Assembly (NCBI RefSeq): GCF_900107215.1
Contig: NZ_FNPD01000009.1
Location: 37,329-101,328, forward strand
DNA from: Acetomicrobium thermoterrenum DSM 13490
GTDB taxonomy: Bacteria; Synergistota; Synergistia; Synergistales; Acetomicrobiaceae
Reading direction: 5' to 3'
Length of the DNA stretch: 64,000 nt
Positions 26,163-34,186 of the stretch are shown piece by piece. The position numbers were made by a program, and so were the translations under genes. Below the pieces are notes generated by a model. The model was not told where the DNA came from and ran no database searches. It saw only the letters and a list, made by a program, of their open reading frames with translations. The stretch's first letter is position 1. Each line of letters opens with the position of its first letter.

Positions 26163-26744
26163 CTATACCCCCTTGCTCTTATCGCGTTCCAAATATTCGC
26201 CTGTACGGGTATCTATAAGCACGACATCTCCAACCTCGACAAACATTGGAACAGTAACAGTCAGACCAGTCTCCAGAGTCGCCGGCTTTCCTCCCCCTGA
26301 AACGGTATCGCCCTTATAACCTGGAGGAGTATCGACAACTTTCAAGGCGACAGTATTCGGAAGATCCACTCCAACTACATTGCCTTCATAAAGCCTCAAT
26401 GTAACCTCTAAATTATCGCTCAAATACATCGCCTTGTCACCAAGCAGTGTGGAAGGAATATATATCTGATCGTAATTTTCCAAATCCATGAAGACGTAGT
26501 TATCTCCTTCTTTATATATGTATTGGGCCTCCCTTTCGTCAAAGACAACCCTCTCAAACCTTTCTCCAGCTCTAAAAGAGGTTTCGATTATCGTTCCGGA
26601 ATATATGTTTTTAAGCTTCGTCCTGACGATTGCCCCTCCTCGGCCCATTTTATGATGCTGATAGTCTACAATTTCCCAAATGCTGTCTTCCCACTTTATC
26701 ATCATTCCCTGTCTAAAGCTATTGGTGTCTACAATTTGTGCCAT
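26163..26744 (-). CDS. efp: Elongation factor P, with an arginine at the loop tip
   Basis: Relieves ribosome stalling at polyproline stretches. The 193-residue protein has the three-domain EF-P layout and the C-terminal signature region GDVVLIDTRTGEYLER. The domain I loop, where the modified residue sits, reads HHKMGRGGAIVRTKLKN. The tip residue is Arg35 rather than Lys, and the usual Pro of KPG is Met33. That rules out an EpmA-type lysine modification and leaves arginine modification or no modification. It is the first gene of the efp-zinc ribbon-asp23-nusB-xseA series, behind a clear promoter. Confidence 0.92.
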   Translation of the reverse strand: MAQIVDTNSFRQGMMIKWEDSIWEIVDYQHHKMGRGGAIVRTKLKNIYSGTIIETSFRAGERFERVVFDEREAQYIYKEGDNYVFMDLENYDQIYIPSTLLGDKAMYLSDNLEVTLRLYEGNVVGVDLPNTVALKVVDTPPGYKGDTVSGGGKPATLETGLTVTVPMFVEVGDVVLIDTRTGEYLERDKSKGV

Positions 26745-26786
26745 ACGCTATCCTCCTAATGTTCGGTTTAGAGTTTTATTAATTTT

Positions 26787-26814
26787 ATCTTATATGTGTT
26801 TTACGCATTGTCAA
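26787..26814 (-). promoter_or_regulatory. Promoter upstream of efp operon
   Basis: On the minus strand TTGACA (26814-26809), a 16-base spacer and TAAGAT (26792-26787) lie about 45 bases before the efp start. The -35 is perfect and the -10 matches four of six. AGGAGG precedes the efp ATG. Confidence 0.65.
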
Positions 26815-26825
26815 GATATAATAAT

Positions 26826-27878
26826 CTATAACAACTCTCTGATGATTGCACTTACCTTCTCTATGCTAAAATCATCCCTATCTATTTGCTCAACCACCTT
26901 TCCTTTTTTAAATATCACAATTCCGTTAGGAGTTCCTGCTATTCCCACGTCGGCCTCCTTGGCTTCCCGCGGTCCGTTTACCTCGCATCCCATAACGGCA
27001 ACGATCAAACCATCCGGAAGCCCCTTTAATAAGGGGCTTATGTCTTCCACAATTTTAGCTACATCTAAATGCTTTCTTCCGCACGTAGGACACGAAATGA
27101 TCTCTACTCCCTTTTTTCTCAATCCCAGGGACCTAAGCAAGGCGTAACCGGCCTTTGCTTCTTCTACGGCCGGAGCGGACAAACTTATCCTCATCGTGTC
27201 CCCAAGGCCTTGCGTCAGAAGCAATGCCATACCTGCAGCCGATTTGACCAACCCATCGGGCATTACTCCAGCTTCCGTGATCCCGATATGAAGGGGGTAT
27301 TTGGGAAAATGCTTGGAAAGCAATAAATTTGCGTTGACCGTTTCGGTTATGGATGTGGATTTACAAGAAAGAATGATATCTTCAAATCCCATGTCCTCAA
27401 GCATTTGAAGCTGCTCCTTAACGGCCAAAAAAAGAGCTTTAGCCTTATTTCCGTAAGACTGTCTCATTTGGACATTGCTTAACGAACCGCTGTTCGATCC
27501 TATCCTTATAACGGCTTTTCTCTCCCTTGCCAAGTTGACTATATCAACGAGGCCCTCCTTCGGCATATTTCCAGGGTTAATCCTAATAGCCATACAACCG
27601 GTCTCAAGCGCTGCAAGAGCTAGCTTGAAATCGAAATGAATATCAGCCATTATCGGCACTTTCGAGAATTGCAAAATATCCCTAAGGTATGGAAGGCAAT
27701 TAATATTAGGGAAAGCCACGCGAAGAAGTTCACACCCCTCTTCAGCCAGCGAATCTATCTCCTTTCTACATGCTTCTACATCGGTAATCGGAGTTTTGAG
27801 CATACTCTCCACTCGGACGGGAAAACCGCTCCCTATGATTAGGTTTCCTATAGCAACCCTCTTCCGTAGTGTTGACAT
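26826..27878 (-). CDS. ispG: 4-hydroxy-3-methylbut-2-en-1-yl diphosphate synthase
   Basis: The [4Fe-4S] enzyme of the MEP pathway that converts MEcPP to HMBPP. The cluster ligands are in ISCPTCGRKHLD (about 264) and MGCEVNGPREAKEADVG (about 299). The N-terminal TIM barrel has SMLKTPITDVEA, RINPGN and RIGSNSGSL. The ATG at 27878 is chosen. A GTG three codons earlier overlaps the rseP stop. It follows rseP-dxr in one operon, so two MEP enzymes and the site-2 protease are co-expressed. Confidence 0.95.
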   Translation of the reverse strand: MSTLRKRVAIGNLIIGSGFPVRVESMLKTPITDVEACRKEIDSLAEEGCELLRVAFPNINCLPYLRDILQFSKVPIMADIHFDFKLALAALETGCMAIRINPGNMPKEGLVDIVNLARERKAVIRIGSNSGSLSNVQMRQSYGNKAKALFLAVKEQLQMLEDMGFEDIILSCKSTSITETVNANLLLSKHFPKYPLHIGITEAGVMPDGLVKSAAGMALLLTQGLGDTMRISLSAPAVEEAKAGYALLRSLGLRKKGVEIISCPTCGRKHLDVAKIVEDISPLLKGLPDGLIVAVMGCEVNGPREAKEADVGIAGTPNGIVIFKKGKVVEQIDRDDFSIEKVSAIIRELL

Positions 27879-27883
27879 TTGGA

Positions 27884-28921
27884 TCACCTGCTAAATATCC
27901 TAGTTATGTCTTGCCATGTAATTAATGCTATTAAGGCGAGAAGCACCATCATTCCTATAAAGTGTACTTTTTGTTCGATGTATTCGGGAACTTTCTTACG
28001 AAAGATCATTTCGATGGTGACGAAAAGCAACCTACCACCATCAAGAGCCGGAAAGGGAATTAGGTTGAATAAACCCAAGTTTAAGTTGATTATTCCCAGG
28101 AAAAATAAAAATGTCCATACTCCGCTTTTTGCTGCCTCGCCCGCCATTTCCGCTATCCCAACTGGCCCGGTAACATCTATCTTCTGCCCGCCAAATACCC
28201 AATTTACAAGGGCGCTGAAAATGTTTTTCGTCATCTCCCATAAATATTTTAGCGAGTATTGAATGGCGGAGAGCCCTTCGTATTTTATCTGCCCAGGTTT
28301 TATCCCCAATATATAAGCTCCGGTGACAGGATCGGGTTTTAGCAATACATTCCGAAAGACGAGCCGTCCCACTTCCGGGCGCTCCACTTCGATCGTTACC
28401 GGATTGTCTGCGTTGCTCTTTAAAGTTGTGGCCATTTCCAACCAAGTTGTAACTTTTTTGTCGTTTATAGACGTTATCGTATCTCCCGGTAGAAGCCCTA
28501 TCGACTCTGCAGGATAACCGGGCATGAGCTCGCCGATTCTGGCGTGTTCCATGTCTAGCACTCCATGGCCCCAGAGGAAGAGGGTGGCAATAACAATTGC
28601 GAGTAAAATGTTGATTATGGATCCGGCCGCCAAAATAAGCCATCTTCGTGCGGGGCTTTTGGCGCTAAAGCTCCTTTCAGGATCTTCAACTTCTCCCTCC
28701 ACAGCCTCTCCCATCCCAGCTAACCGCACAAAACCGCCTATGGGAAATACCCTTATAGACCAGAGCGTTTCCCCTTTTCTTTTTCTATATATCGCAGGGC
28801 CCATGCCAAAGGCAAATTCATGGACCTGAACTCCCAGCAACCTGGCCGAAATAAAGTGTCCAAATTCATGGGAAACTACGCACACACCTATTACTATTAT
28901 GAAAGAAACAAGGGCAAACAT
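27884..28921 (-). CDS. rseP: Site-2 protease RseP (regulated intramembrane protease)
   Basis: A zinc metalloprotease of the inner membrane (345 residues). The catalytic HEFGH lies at residues 18-22 inside TM1, the third ligand in NLIPFPALDGGRLLF near 295. One PDZ domain sits at about 110-200 (GLLPGDTITSIND). Three to four membrane segments are visible. Targets may be an anti-sigma factor or signal-peptide remnants. The dxr-rseP-ispG order is a common conserved cluster and does not itself reveal the substrate. Confidence 0.93.
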   Translation of the reverse strand: MFALVSFIIVIGVCVVSHEFGHFISARLLGVQVHEFAFGMGPAIYRKRKGETLWSIRVFPIGGFVRLAGMGEAVEGEVEDPERSFSAKSPARRWLILAAGSIINILLAIVIATLFLWGHGVLDMEHARIGELMPGYPAESIGLLPGDTITSINDKKVTTWLEMATTLKSNADNPVTIEVERPEVGRLVFRNVLLKPDPVTGAYILGIKPGQIKYEGLSAIQYSLKYLWEMTKNIFSALVNWVFGGQKIDVTGPVGIAEMAGEAAKSGVWTFLFFLGIINLNLGLFNLIPFPALDGGRLLFVTIEMIFRKKVPEYIEQKVHFIGMMVLLALIALITWQDITRIFSR

Positions 28922-28928
28922 TAAATTT

Positions 28929-30098
28929 TTATCTCCTTTCGCTAAAAAGGCGACATAGTTCTCTAGCTATACGTCGACCAAATTCAACAAGAGAAATCGC
29001 TTCTTCCAAGCCGTTTAAATTTGACGGTCCATTATAAGACAAAAGAGCTTTTTCCAACAGAGGGAAAATATCAACTATAGAAATTTTTCCTTTTACAAAG
29101 GCTTCAACGGCAACTTCATCGGCGCCGACAATTATGGGCGGATAGGCATTCCCCATCTGCAACGCCCTCCTTGCCAGGGAGTAACATGGAAATTTATTTT
29201 CATCCAGTCGTAAAAAATCCAATTTCCATTTCTCAGTGATGGCCAATCTATGGAATAGATGCCCTATCTTTAAACGTTTTGGGTATGAAAGGGCAAAGGA
29301 TATTGGAATCCTCATATCGGGCTCACTTAAAAACATCTTCACACTCCCGTCGCTAAACCTCACACAGCCGTGTGCAAGGGAGTCGGGCTGAACTACTGCA
29401 TTTATCTTTTCGATTGGCAGGGCAAAAAGATAACTTGCCTCCATTACCTCAAATCCTTTGTTAAGTAACGTGGCACTATCTACGGTAATCTTCGAGCCCA
29501 TGCTCCAAGTAGGGTGTTTTAATGCCCTTGAGGGTGTGGCCAGCTTCATTTCTTCATAGGAAGAGTGCAGAAAGGGACCTCCGGAGGCCGTTAGTATAAT
29601 CTCCTCGATCTCATTCAAGTCTTCTCCAAGCAAGCACTGCCAAACTGCATTATGTTCGCTGTCTATGGGACGCAGGGGATCTGCAAGGGATGCTTTTTCC
29701 ATTATCCAGGGACCGGCGACTATCAAGCTTTCTTTATTGGCCAATGATACTTCTATCTTTCGATCTAAAGATGCCGATAAAGCTGCTATGGCTTCCGTTC
29801 CGGAAGAAGCAAAAACAATGTGATCCATCCCTTCATCTATAAGCTGCATCAGTCCTTCATGTCCAACTAAAACCTTTACGCTTTCGTCATATAAAGCGAA
29901 ATTCGATGCAGCGACATCGTCGTAGATCACTACGTATTTAGGCTTAAATTCATCGACAAGTTTTTTAAGCTCCTTGATATTAGACCTCACTGCCAAGGCT
30001 CTGACGTCAAACTCTTCCGGAAACCGTCTGCAAACATCTAATGTAGCCCTTCCAATGGATCCCGTAGCACCAATGACAGCTAATCTTTTTTGGCTCAA
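28929..30098 (-). CDS. dxr: 1-deoxy-D-xylulose 5-phosphate reductoisomerase
   Basis: The second enzyme of the MEP pathway, NADPH-dependent. The 389-residue protein has the NADPH motif GATGSIGRATLDV (about 9-21), LANKESLIVAG, the DSEHNAVWQCL metal/substrate region, ASGGPF with the flexible loop, and PTWSMGSKITVDSATLLNKG. The TTG start overlaps the cdsA stop (TTGA). It is a fosmidomycin-target family member. Confidence 0.95.
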   Translation of the reverse strand: MSQKRLAVIGATGSIGRATLDVCRRFPEEFDVRALAVRSNIKELKKLVDEFKPKYVVIYDDVAASNFALYDESVKVLVGHEGLMQLIDEGMDHIVFASSGTEAIAALSASLDRKIEVSLANKESLIVAGPWIMEKASLADPLRPIDSEHNAVWQCLLGEDLNEIEEIILTASGGPFLHSSYEEMKLATPSRALKHPTWSMGSKITVDSATLLNKGFEVMEASYLFALPIEKINAVVQPDSLAHGCVRFSDGSVKMFLSEPDMRIPISFALSYPKRLKIGHLFHRLAITEKWKLDFLRLDENKFPCYSLARRALQMGNAYPPIIVGADEVAVEAFVKGKISIVDIFPLLEKALLSYNGPSNLNGLEEAISLVEFGRRIARELCRLFSERR

Positions 30099-30898
30099 TT
30101 TAATATCACCTCAAAGGCCAGAAAGATCAATGTTGAGTTAATCAAAATGCTGTCAAACCTATCCAAGAAACCTCCATGTCCAGGTATGAGAGAGCCGCTG
30201 TCTTTAGCACCCGCCTCTCTCTTGAAAAGGGATTCGAAAAGATCCCCTACTTGACCCGCAACGCCAACCATTGCCCCCAACAAAATCCACGGCACAGGGG
30301 GTATTTTATAATAATATGAAATGATAGCAGCACATAAAATGCTTCCCGAAAGACCTCCTATGAACCCCTCCAGTGTCTTTTTAGGGCTTATGTAAGGAGC
30401 AAAAGGTGTTCTTCCGAATTTACTGCCAATTAAGTAAGCAAACACATCGCAGCTCCAGGTGCATAAAAAAAGAGAAAACAATAATTGTATACCTATAGGC
30501 CTCTGTCTAAGTAGGACCAGGAAAGACCATGGAAGGACAACCAACATGAGGCCGCTTAACACTCCCCCTACGTTTAAGAGTGCATAGCTTTTATTTATAG
30601 TGATTTTCCTGATTAATTCGATAGCCAACACGACGTACGATTGTAAAATGAGCAATAATGTAAGGGCCGTAAAGGAACACCCTTTATAGGCCAAATATAT
30701 CGCTATCGCTCCTGCGATCAAGCCTATGCCCTTGGATATATGAGAGAAACTGGAGAAAAGTCCGTAATATTCCCATAAAGAAACCAAGGCGATCGCTGAG
30801 GCTATCAGAAGCCAAAAAATCCCACCGATATGGATTCCCCCAAGTATGCAAGCAACTATTACGATGCCACTAATTGCGCGTTTTTTTAGTTCTCCCAT
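30095..30898 (-). CDS. cdsA: Phosphatidate cytidylyltransferase
   Basis: A polytopic membrane enzyme (267 residues, about seven hydrophobic segments) that makes CDP-diacylglycerol for phospholipid synthesis. The C-terminal signature is present: KRDAGAKDSGSLIPGHGG-like (here KREAGAKDSGSLIPGHGG), followed by FLDRFDSI. It directly follows uppS (one base apart) and overlaps dxr by four bases, the standard uppS-cdsA-dxr-rseP series. Confidence 0.94.
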   Translation of the reverse strand: MGELKKRAISGIVIVACILGGIHIGGIFWLLIASAIALVSLWEYYGLFSSFSHISKGIGLIAGAIAIYLAYKGCSFTALTLLLILQSYVVLAIELIRKITINKSYALLNVGGVLSGLMLVVLPWSFLVLLRQRPIGIQLLFSLFLCTWSCDVFAYLIGSKFGRTPFAPYISPKKTLEGFIGGLSGSILCAAIISYYYKIPPVPWILLGAMVGVAGQVGDLFESLFKREAGAKDSGSLIPGHGGFLDRFDSILINSTLIFLAFEVILN

Positions 30899-31594
30899 TT
30901 ATGATCTGATTCCTCCGTAACGTCTCTCTCTCCTCTGATATTCTTCGACAGCTTCACGTAATTTGCCCTCATCGAATTCAGGCCAAAGGCAATCGGTAAA
31001 ATAAAGTTCGCTATAAGAAGACTGCCAAAGCCAGAAATTGCTCAACCTCTTCTCTCCGCTAGTCCTAATTATTAAATCAGGATCGGGAACATCGGGAAGG
31101 TAAAGATAGCCTCTAAAACACTCCTCATCGATCTCCAAGACATCGTCGCAGTCTGTTTTGGCAGCCAAAATTTTATTTACGGCATCTATGATTTCCTGCC
31201 TTCCGCCGTAATTTAAGCACAGGATGAGATCCAGTTTATCTCCTACTTCCGTCTCTTTCTCGGCCCAAAGGGCCAAATCCCTCAGATCCTCCGGAAGTTT
31301 ATCTATGCGTCCGGAAAAGCGAAGGCGAATGTTTTCTTCTACAAGCCTTTTGACCTTGCATTTAATGTAATATCTGAAAAGCCCAAATAGGCCTAAAACC
31401 TCTCCCTTGGGACGTCTCCAATTTTCAGTAGAAAAAGCAAAAAGGGACAGATACCGTATACCCATTTCAATAGCAGCCATTACAGTCTTCTCCACGGCCT
31501 TTACTCCTGCGTAGTGCCCCATTATCCTGGGTAAATGCCGCTGTTTCGCCCACCGCCCGTTGCCATCCATAATTATGGCAACATGAGAAGGCAT
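30899..31594 (-). CDS. uppS: Undecaprenyl diphosphate synthase
   Basis: A cis-prenyltransferase that makes the C55 lipid carrier for peptidoglycan and other surface polymers. About 231 residues from the ATG at 31594 (MPSHVAIIMDGNGRWAKQR), which overlaps the preceding stop codon as TAATG. The longer frame upstream lies inside the glycosylase gene. Motifs are FSTENWRRP, NYGGRQEI, and DLIIRTSGEKRLSNFWLWQSSYSELYF (substrate and Mg region). Confidence 0.95.
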   Translation of the reverse strand: MPSHVAIIMDGNGRWAKQRHLPRIMGHYAGVKAVEKTVMAAIEMGIRYLSLFAFSTENWRRPKGEVLGLFGLFRYYIKCKVKRLVEENIRLRFSGRIDKLPEDLRDLALWAEKETEVGDKLDLILCLNYGGRQEIIDAVNKILAAKTDCDDVLEIDEECFRGYLYLPDVPDPDLIIRTSGEKRLSNFWLWQSSYSELYFTDCLWPEFDEGKLREAVEEYQRRERRYGGIRS

Positions 31595-32232
31595 TATTGC
31601 TTCGCCGCTTGCCTTATCTCGTCCCACCGAGCTTTTACCTCCTGGATATCTTGCCACGTCAAATGCCTAGGACTGCCGACCTTGCGCGATTGATTTCTGA
31701 GCAGGTAGCTGGGATGAAACATTGGCATAAGTTTAATCCCATACCAATCGAACCACTTTCCCCTAAGCTGTGTAATCCCTTCGTGCGTAGTCTTAAGCAA
31801 CCACTTGGTTGGCGTATTCCCTAAAGTAACCAAAATTTTCGGCTGTACTAAGGAAATTTGAGCAAAAAGATAATCGTTACATGCCGAACACTCCTCAACT
31901 GTGGGAACTCTGTTTTGGGGAGGCCTGCACTTGACGACGTTTGTGATATAAACTTCACTCCTATCGATGCCTGCTGCAGCGAAGATCTGATTCAACAACT
32001 GTCCGGCCTTTCCAACGAAAGGCAAGCCCTGTAAATCTTCGTCAGCTCCAGGCCCTTCTCCGACGAACATCAGTTCGGTTTTTTTCGATCCCTCCCCGAA
32101 TACGCTTTGAGTCCTGTTTTCCGAGAGAGGACATTTTCTACATTCCTTGACTTTTTCTTCAAGAATTTTCCAAGTTTCGTCTACTTTTTTGTCGATCTCC
32201 TTCCCAGATAAAAGATAGAGAGTTTCAGACAT
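31594..32232 (-). CDS. Uracil-DNA glycosylase, family 4 ([4Fe-4S])
   Basis: Removes uracil from DNA. The 212-residue protein has the family 4 set: CRKCPLSENR (two cluster cysteines, about 35-38), GEGPGADEDLQGLPFVGKAG (motif A), VVKCRPPQNR and ECSACNDYL (the other two cysteines), and HPSYLL (motif B). Family 4 enzymes are typical of thermophiles and many anaerobes, which fits the rest of the window. It overlaps the upstream P-loop gene by eight bases. Confidence 0.93.
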   Translation of the reverse strand: MSETLYLLSGKEIDKKVDETWKILEEKVKECRKCPLSENRTQSVFGEGSKKTELMFVGEGPGADEDLQGLPFVGKAGQLLNQIFAAAGIDRSEVYITNVVKCRPPQNRVPTVEECSACNDYLFAQISLVQPKILVTLGNTPTKWLLKTTHEGITQLRGKWFDWYGIKLMPMFHPSYLLRNQSRKVGSPRHLTWQDIQEVKARWDEIRQAAKQ

Positions 32233-33061
32233 CGCTTTTCCTCCATCCTTCGATCAAAATGTCAATTTCACCCAAATCCAATCCAGTCAAAAATGGCAAA
32301 ACCGAAAAAATTCTACGTTGCACCTTTCGGCCGACTTCAATGAATTTGTATTTGCCAATAGACACAACTAAAGAGACGTTTAGGGATACCTTTCCATCGT
32401 TGTCAGACTTTACTCTTACCTCTTTAACTTCACACACCTGTGCTCCAAGAGAGGCCACTCGTCTAACAATTTGTTCTATAGCTAAAGGCCCTACCTCGAC
32501 TTCTCCATAGTAACTAAAAGGAGGTCTGACTATCGTTTTCTCCGCGTCATCCGATCCTCGCATATGAGAGGACCAAAAGGTCTTAAGTCGACCCACCACC
32601 TTGCCCGCGAAATTTCTTCTCACCTGGACATACGTTACTGGAATAACATGTTGTCGTTTTACACGACGTTCCCTTAAGGCCTGTTCAATTTCCTCCTTTG
32701 TGGCGATTTCCTCGATGTAGATATAACGCTCTGGATTGGGCAACGAAAGTTGTTTGCTAATTTTTAAAGCCATGCCAGGCGATGTAGCGACAATCAATAT
32801 GGTGCCGGGTGCAGATTTTTCCAGGACCCTTACGACCTGATCCCTATGATCGGAAAACTCGAACAAAGCCCTTCTAATCGCTCTGACCTGATTTTGTTCG
32901 GTCTTGGCACTTTTACCGCACAATATTTTCCCATTTTTTATTAAAAGCCCGTCATCAATTATGTACTCTGCCCCGAATTGTCTCGCTATAAAGTGCGCTC
33001 TCTGGCTTTTGCCAGTCCCTGCGGGACCTATAAAGGCAAGTACTTTAAACTCTGTCGCCAA
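32225..33061 (-). CDS. P-loop NTPase fused to an Asp23-like domain; function unknown
   Basis: A 278-residue protein. The N-terminal half is a P-loop domain with Walker A near residues 10-20 (FIGPAGTGKSQRAHFIA) and ILIVATSPGMA as a possible Walker B strand (about 100). The C-terminal ~95 residues (from FSYYGEVEVGPLAIEQIVRR) follow the Asp23 pattern: an opening helix, VSLNVSLVVSIGKYKFIEVG and a closing GEIDILIEGW strand. I know of no characterised protein with this pairing. It overlaps hisC upstream by 17 bases and the glycosylase gene downstream. A kinase or nucleotide-sensing role is inference. Confidence 0.65.
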   Translation of the reverse strand: MATEFKVLAFIGPAGTGKSQRAHFIARQFGAEYIIDDGLLIKNGKILCGKSAKTEQNQVRAIRRALFEFSDHRDQVVRVLEKSAPGTILIVATSPGMALKISKQLSLPNPERYIYIEEIATKEEIEQALRERRVKRQHVIPVTYVQVRRNFAGKVVGRLKTFWSSHMRGSDDAEKTIVRPPFSYYGEVEVGPLAIEQIVRRVASLGAQVCEVKEVRVKSDNDGKVSLNVSLVVSIGKYKFIEVGRKVQRRIFSVLPFLTGLDLGEIDILIEGWRKSDV

Positions 33062-34160
33062 GTCTTCTCATCAACTTTCTTAAAGTACTTATAAATTGTT
33101 CGTTTTCCTCAGGTAACCCGATAGACACGCGTAAATACCCCTGCAGACCCAAATCACTTGCTGGACGAACAATTATGCCCTCTTTCAAAAGTTCGTTAAA
33201 CATCTTTTGCTCGTCATTGACTTTTATCAGAATAAAGTTTGTAACCGTTTCTCTAACCTCCATGCCCATATTTACAAGGGCACGTGTAACTTTTTCCTTT
33301 TCAAGCAAAGTCAACTCCCGGATCTTCTCAACGTAATTGTCTTCTTTTAAGGCTGCAATGGCAGCAGCTTGAGCTATAGAGTTGACGTCGAAAACGCGCC
33401 TTACCTTAGCGTAGGCATTCGTGATGGGTTTGGGGACGATACCATATCCGACTCTCAACCCGGCCAAACCGAAAATCTTGGAAAAGGTCCTCAGTATCAC
33501 GACATTTCCAATTTCGTGAAAAAGCTCTATGCCAGAAAGATATTCGGGGTCTGTAACGAATTCAGCATATGCTTCGTCCACTACCAGCAAAATGTTCCGT
33601 CTATTAAGGAATGAAGAAAGAACCAGCATATCATTCCGCGGTAAGAAAAGGCCTGTAGGGTTATTGGGATCGCATAATACCAACAATTTTGTTTTCTCCG
33701 TACAGGCTTCCATGATATCGGTGACGCTAATTCTCATATCGTGGTCTACGGGAACTTCTACACAATTAGCTCCACATGCCGATGCAGCTAACTTGTAAAG
33801 GGGGTATGTCGGTTTGGAGATTACAATTTCGTCATCTTCCTCGAGCAGTGCTTGAAAAAGCGCGAAGGTAACGCCCTCGGTGCCAGCGCCGACAATTACT
33901 TCCTGCACGGAAACGCCTAATTTTCTGGCAATTGCCTTTCTAAGGGAATAAGCCTCAGCGTCTGGATATCTGTTTAGCATTTTAGAAGCTTCGTCGATTG
34001 CACTTAGAACGCTATCCGGAAGAGGCCACGGGTTCTCGTTAGAACAAAGTCTCACTACGCGAGTTAAACCCAATTCACGCTTTAATTCCTCTATCGACTT
34101 TCCTGGTTTATAGGGTTCAACGTCGGCAATTGACCTACGAATGAAATTTTCTAACCACAT
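33045..34160 (-). CDS. hisC: Histidinol-phosphate aminotransferase
   Basis: A class I PLP aminotransferase of 371 residues with the HisC pattern: CSNENPWPLP near residue 40, PDAEAYSLRKAIARKLG, DPNNPTGLFLP, DEAYAEFV and the PLP lysine in RTFSKIFGLAGLRVGYG. It acts in histidine synthesis. As a stand-alone gene it may also transaminate aromatic amino acids, and no other his gene is in the window. It lies 26 bases after murA. Confidence 0.9.
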   Translation of the reverse strand: MWLENFIRRSIADVEPYKPGKSIEELKRELGLTRVVRLCSNENPWPLPDSVLSAIDEASKMLNRYPDAEAYSLRKAIARKLGVSVQEVIVGAGTEGVTFALFQALLEEDDEIVISKPTYPLYKLAASACGANCVEVPVDHDMRISVTDIMEACTEKTKLLVLCDPNNPTGLFLPRNDMLVLSSFLNRRNILLVVDEAYAEFVTDPEYLSGIELFHEIGNVVILRTFSKIFGLAGLRVGYGIVPKPITNAYAKVRRVFDVNSIAQAAAIAALKEDNYVEKIRELTLLEKEKVTRALVNMGMEVRETVTNFILIKVNDEQKMFNELLKEGIIVRPASDLGLQGYLRVSIGLPEENEQFISTLRKLMRRLGDRV

Positions 34161-34186
34161 GATAACATCTCCTACCGTTTTGCTTT

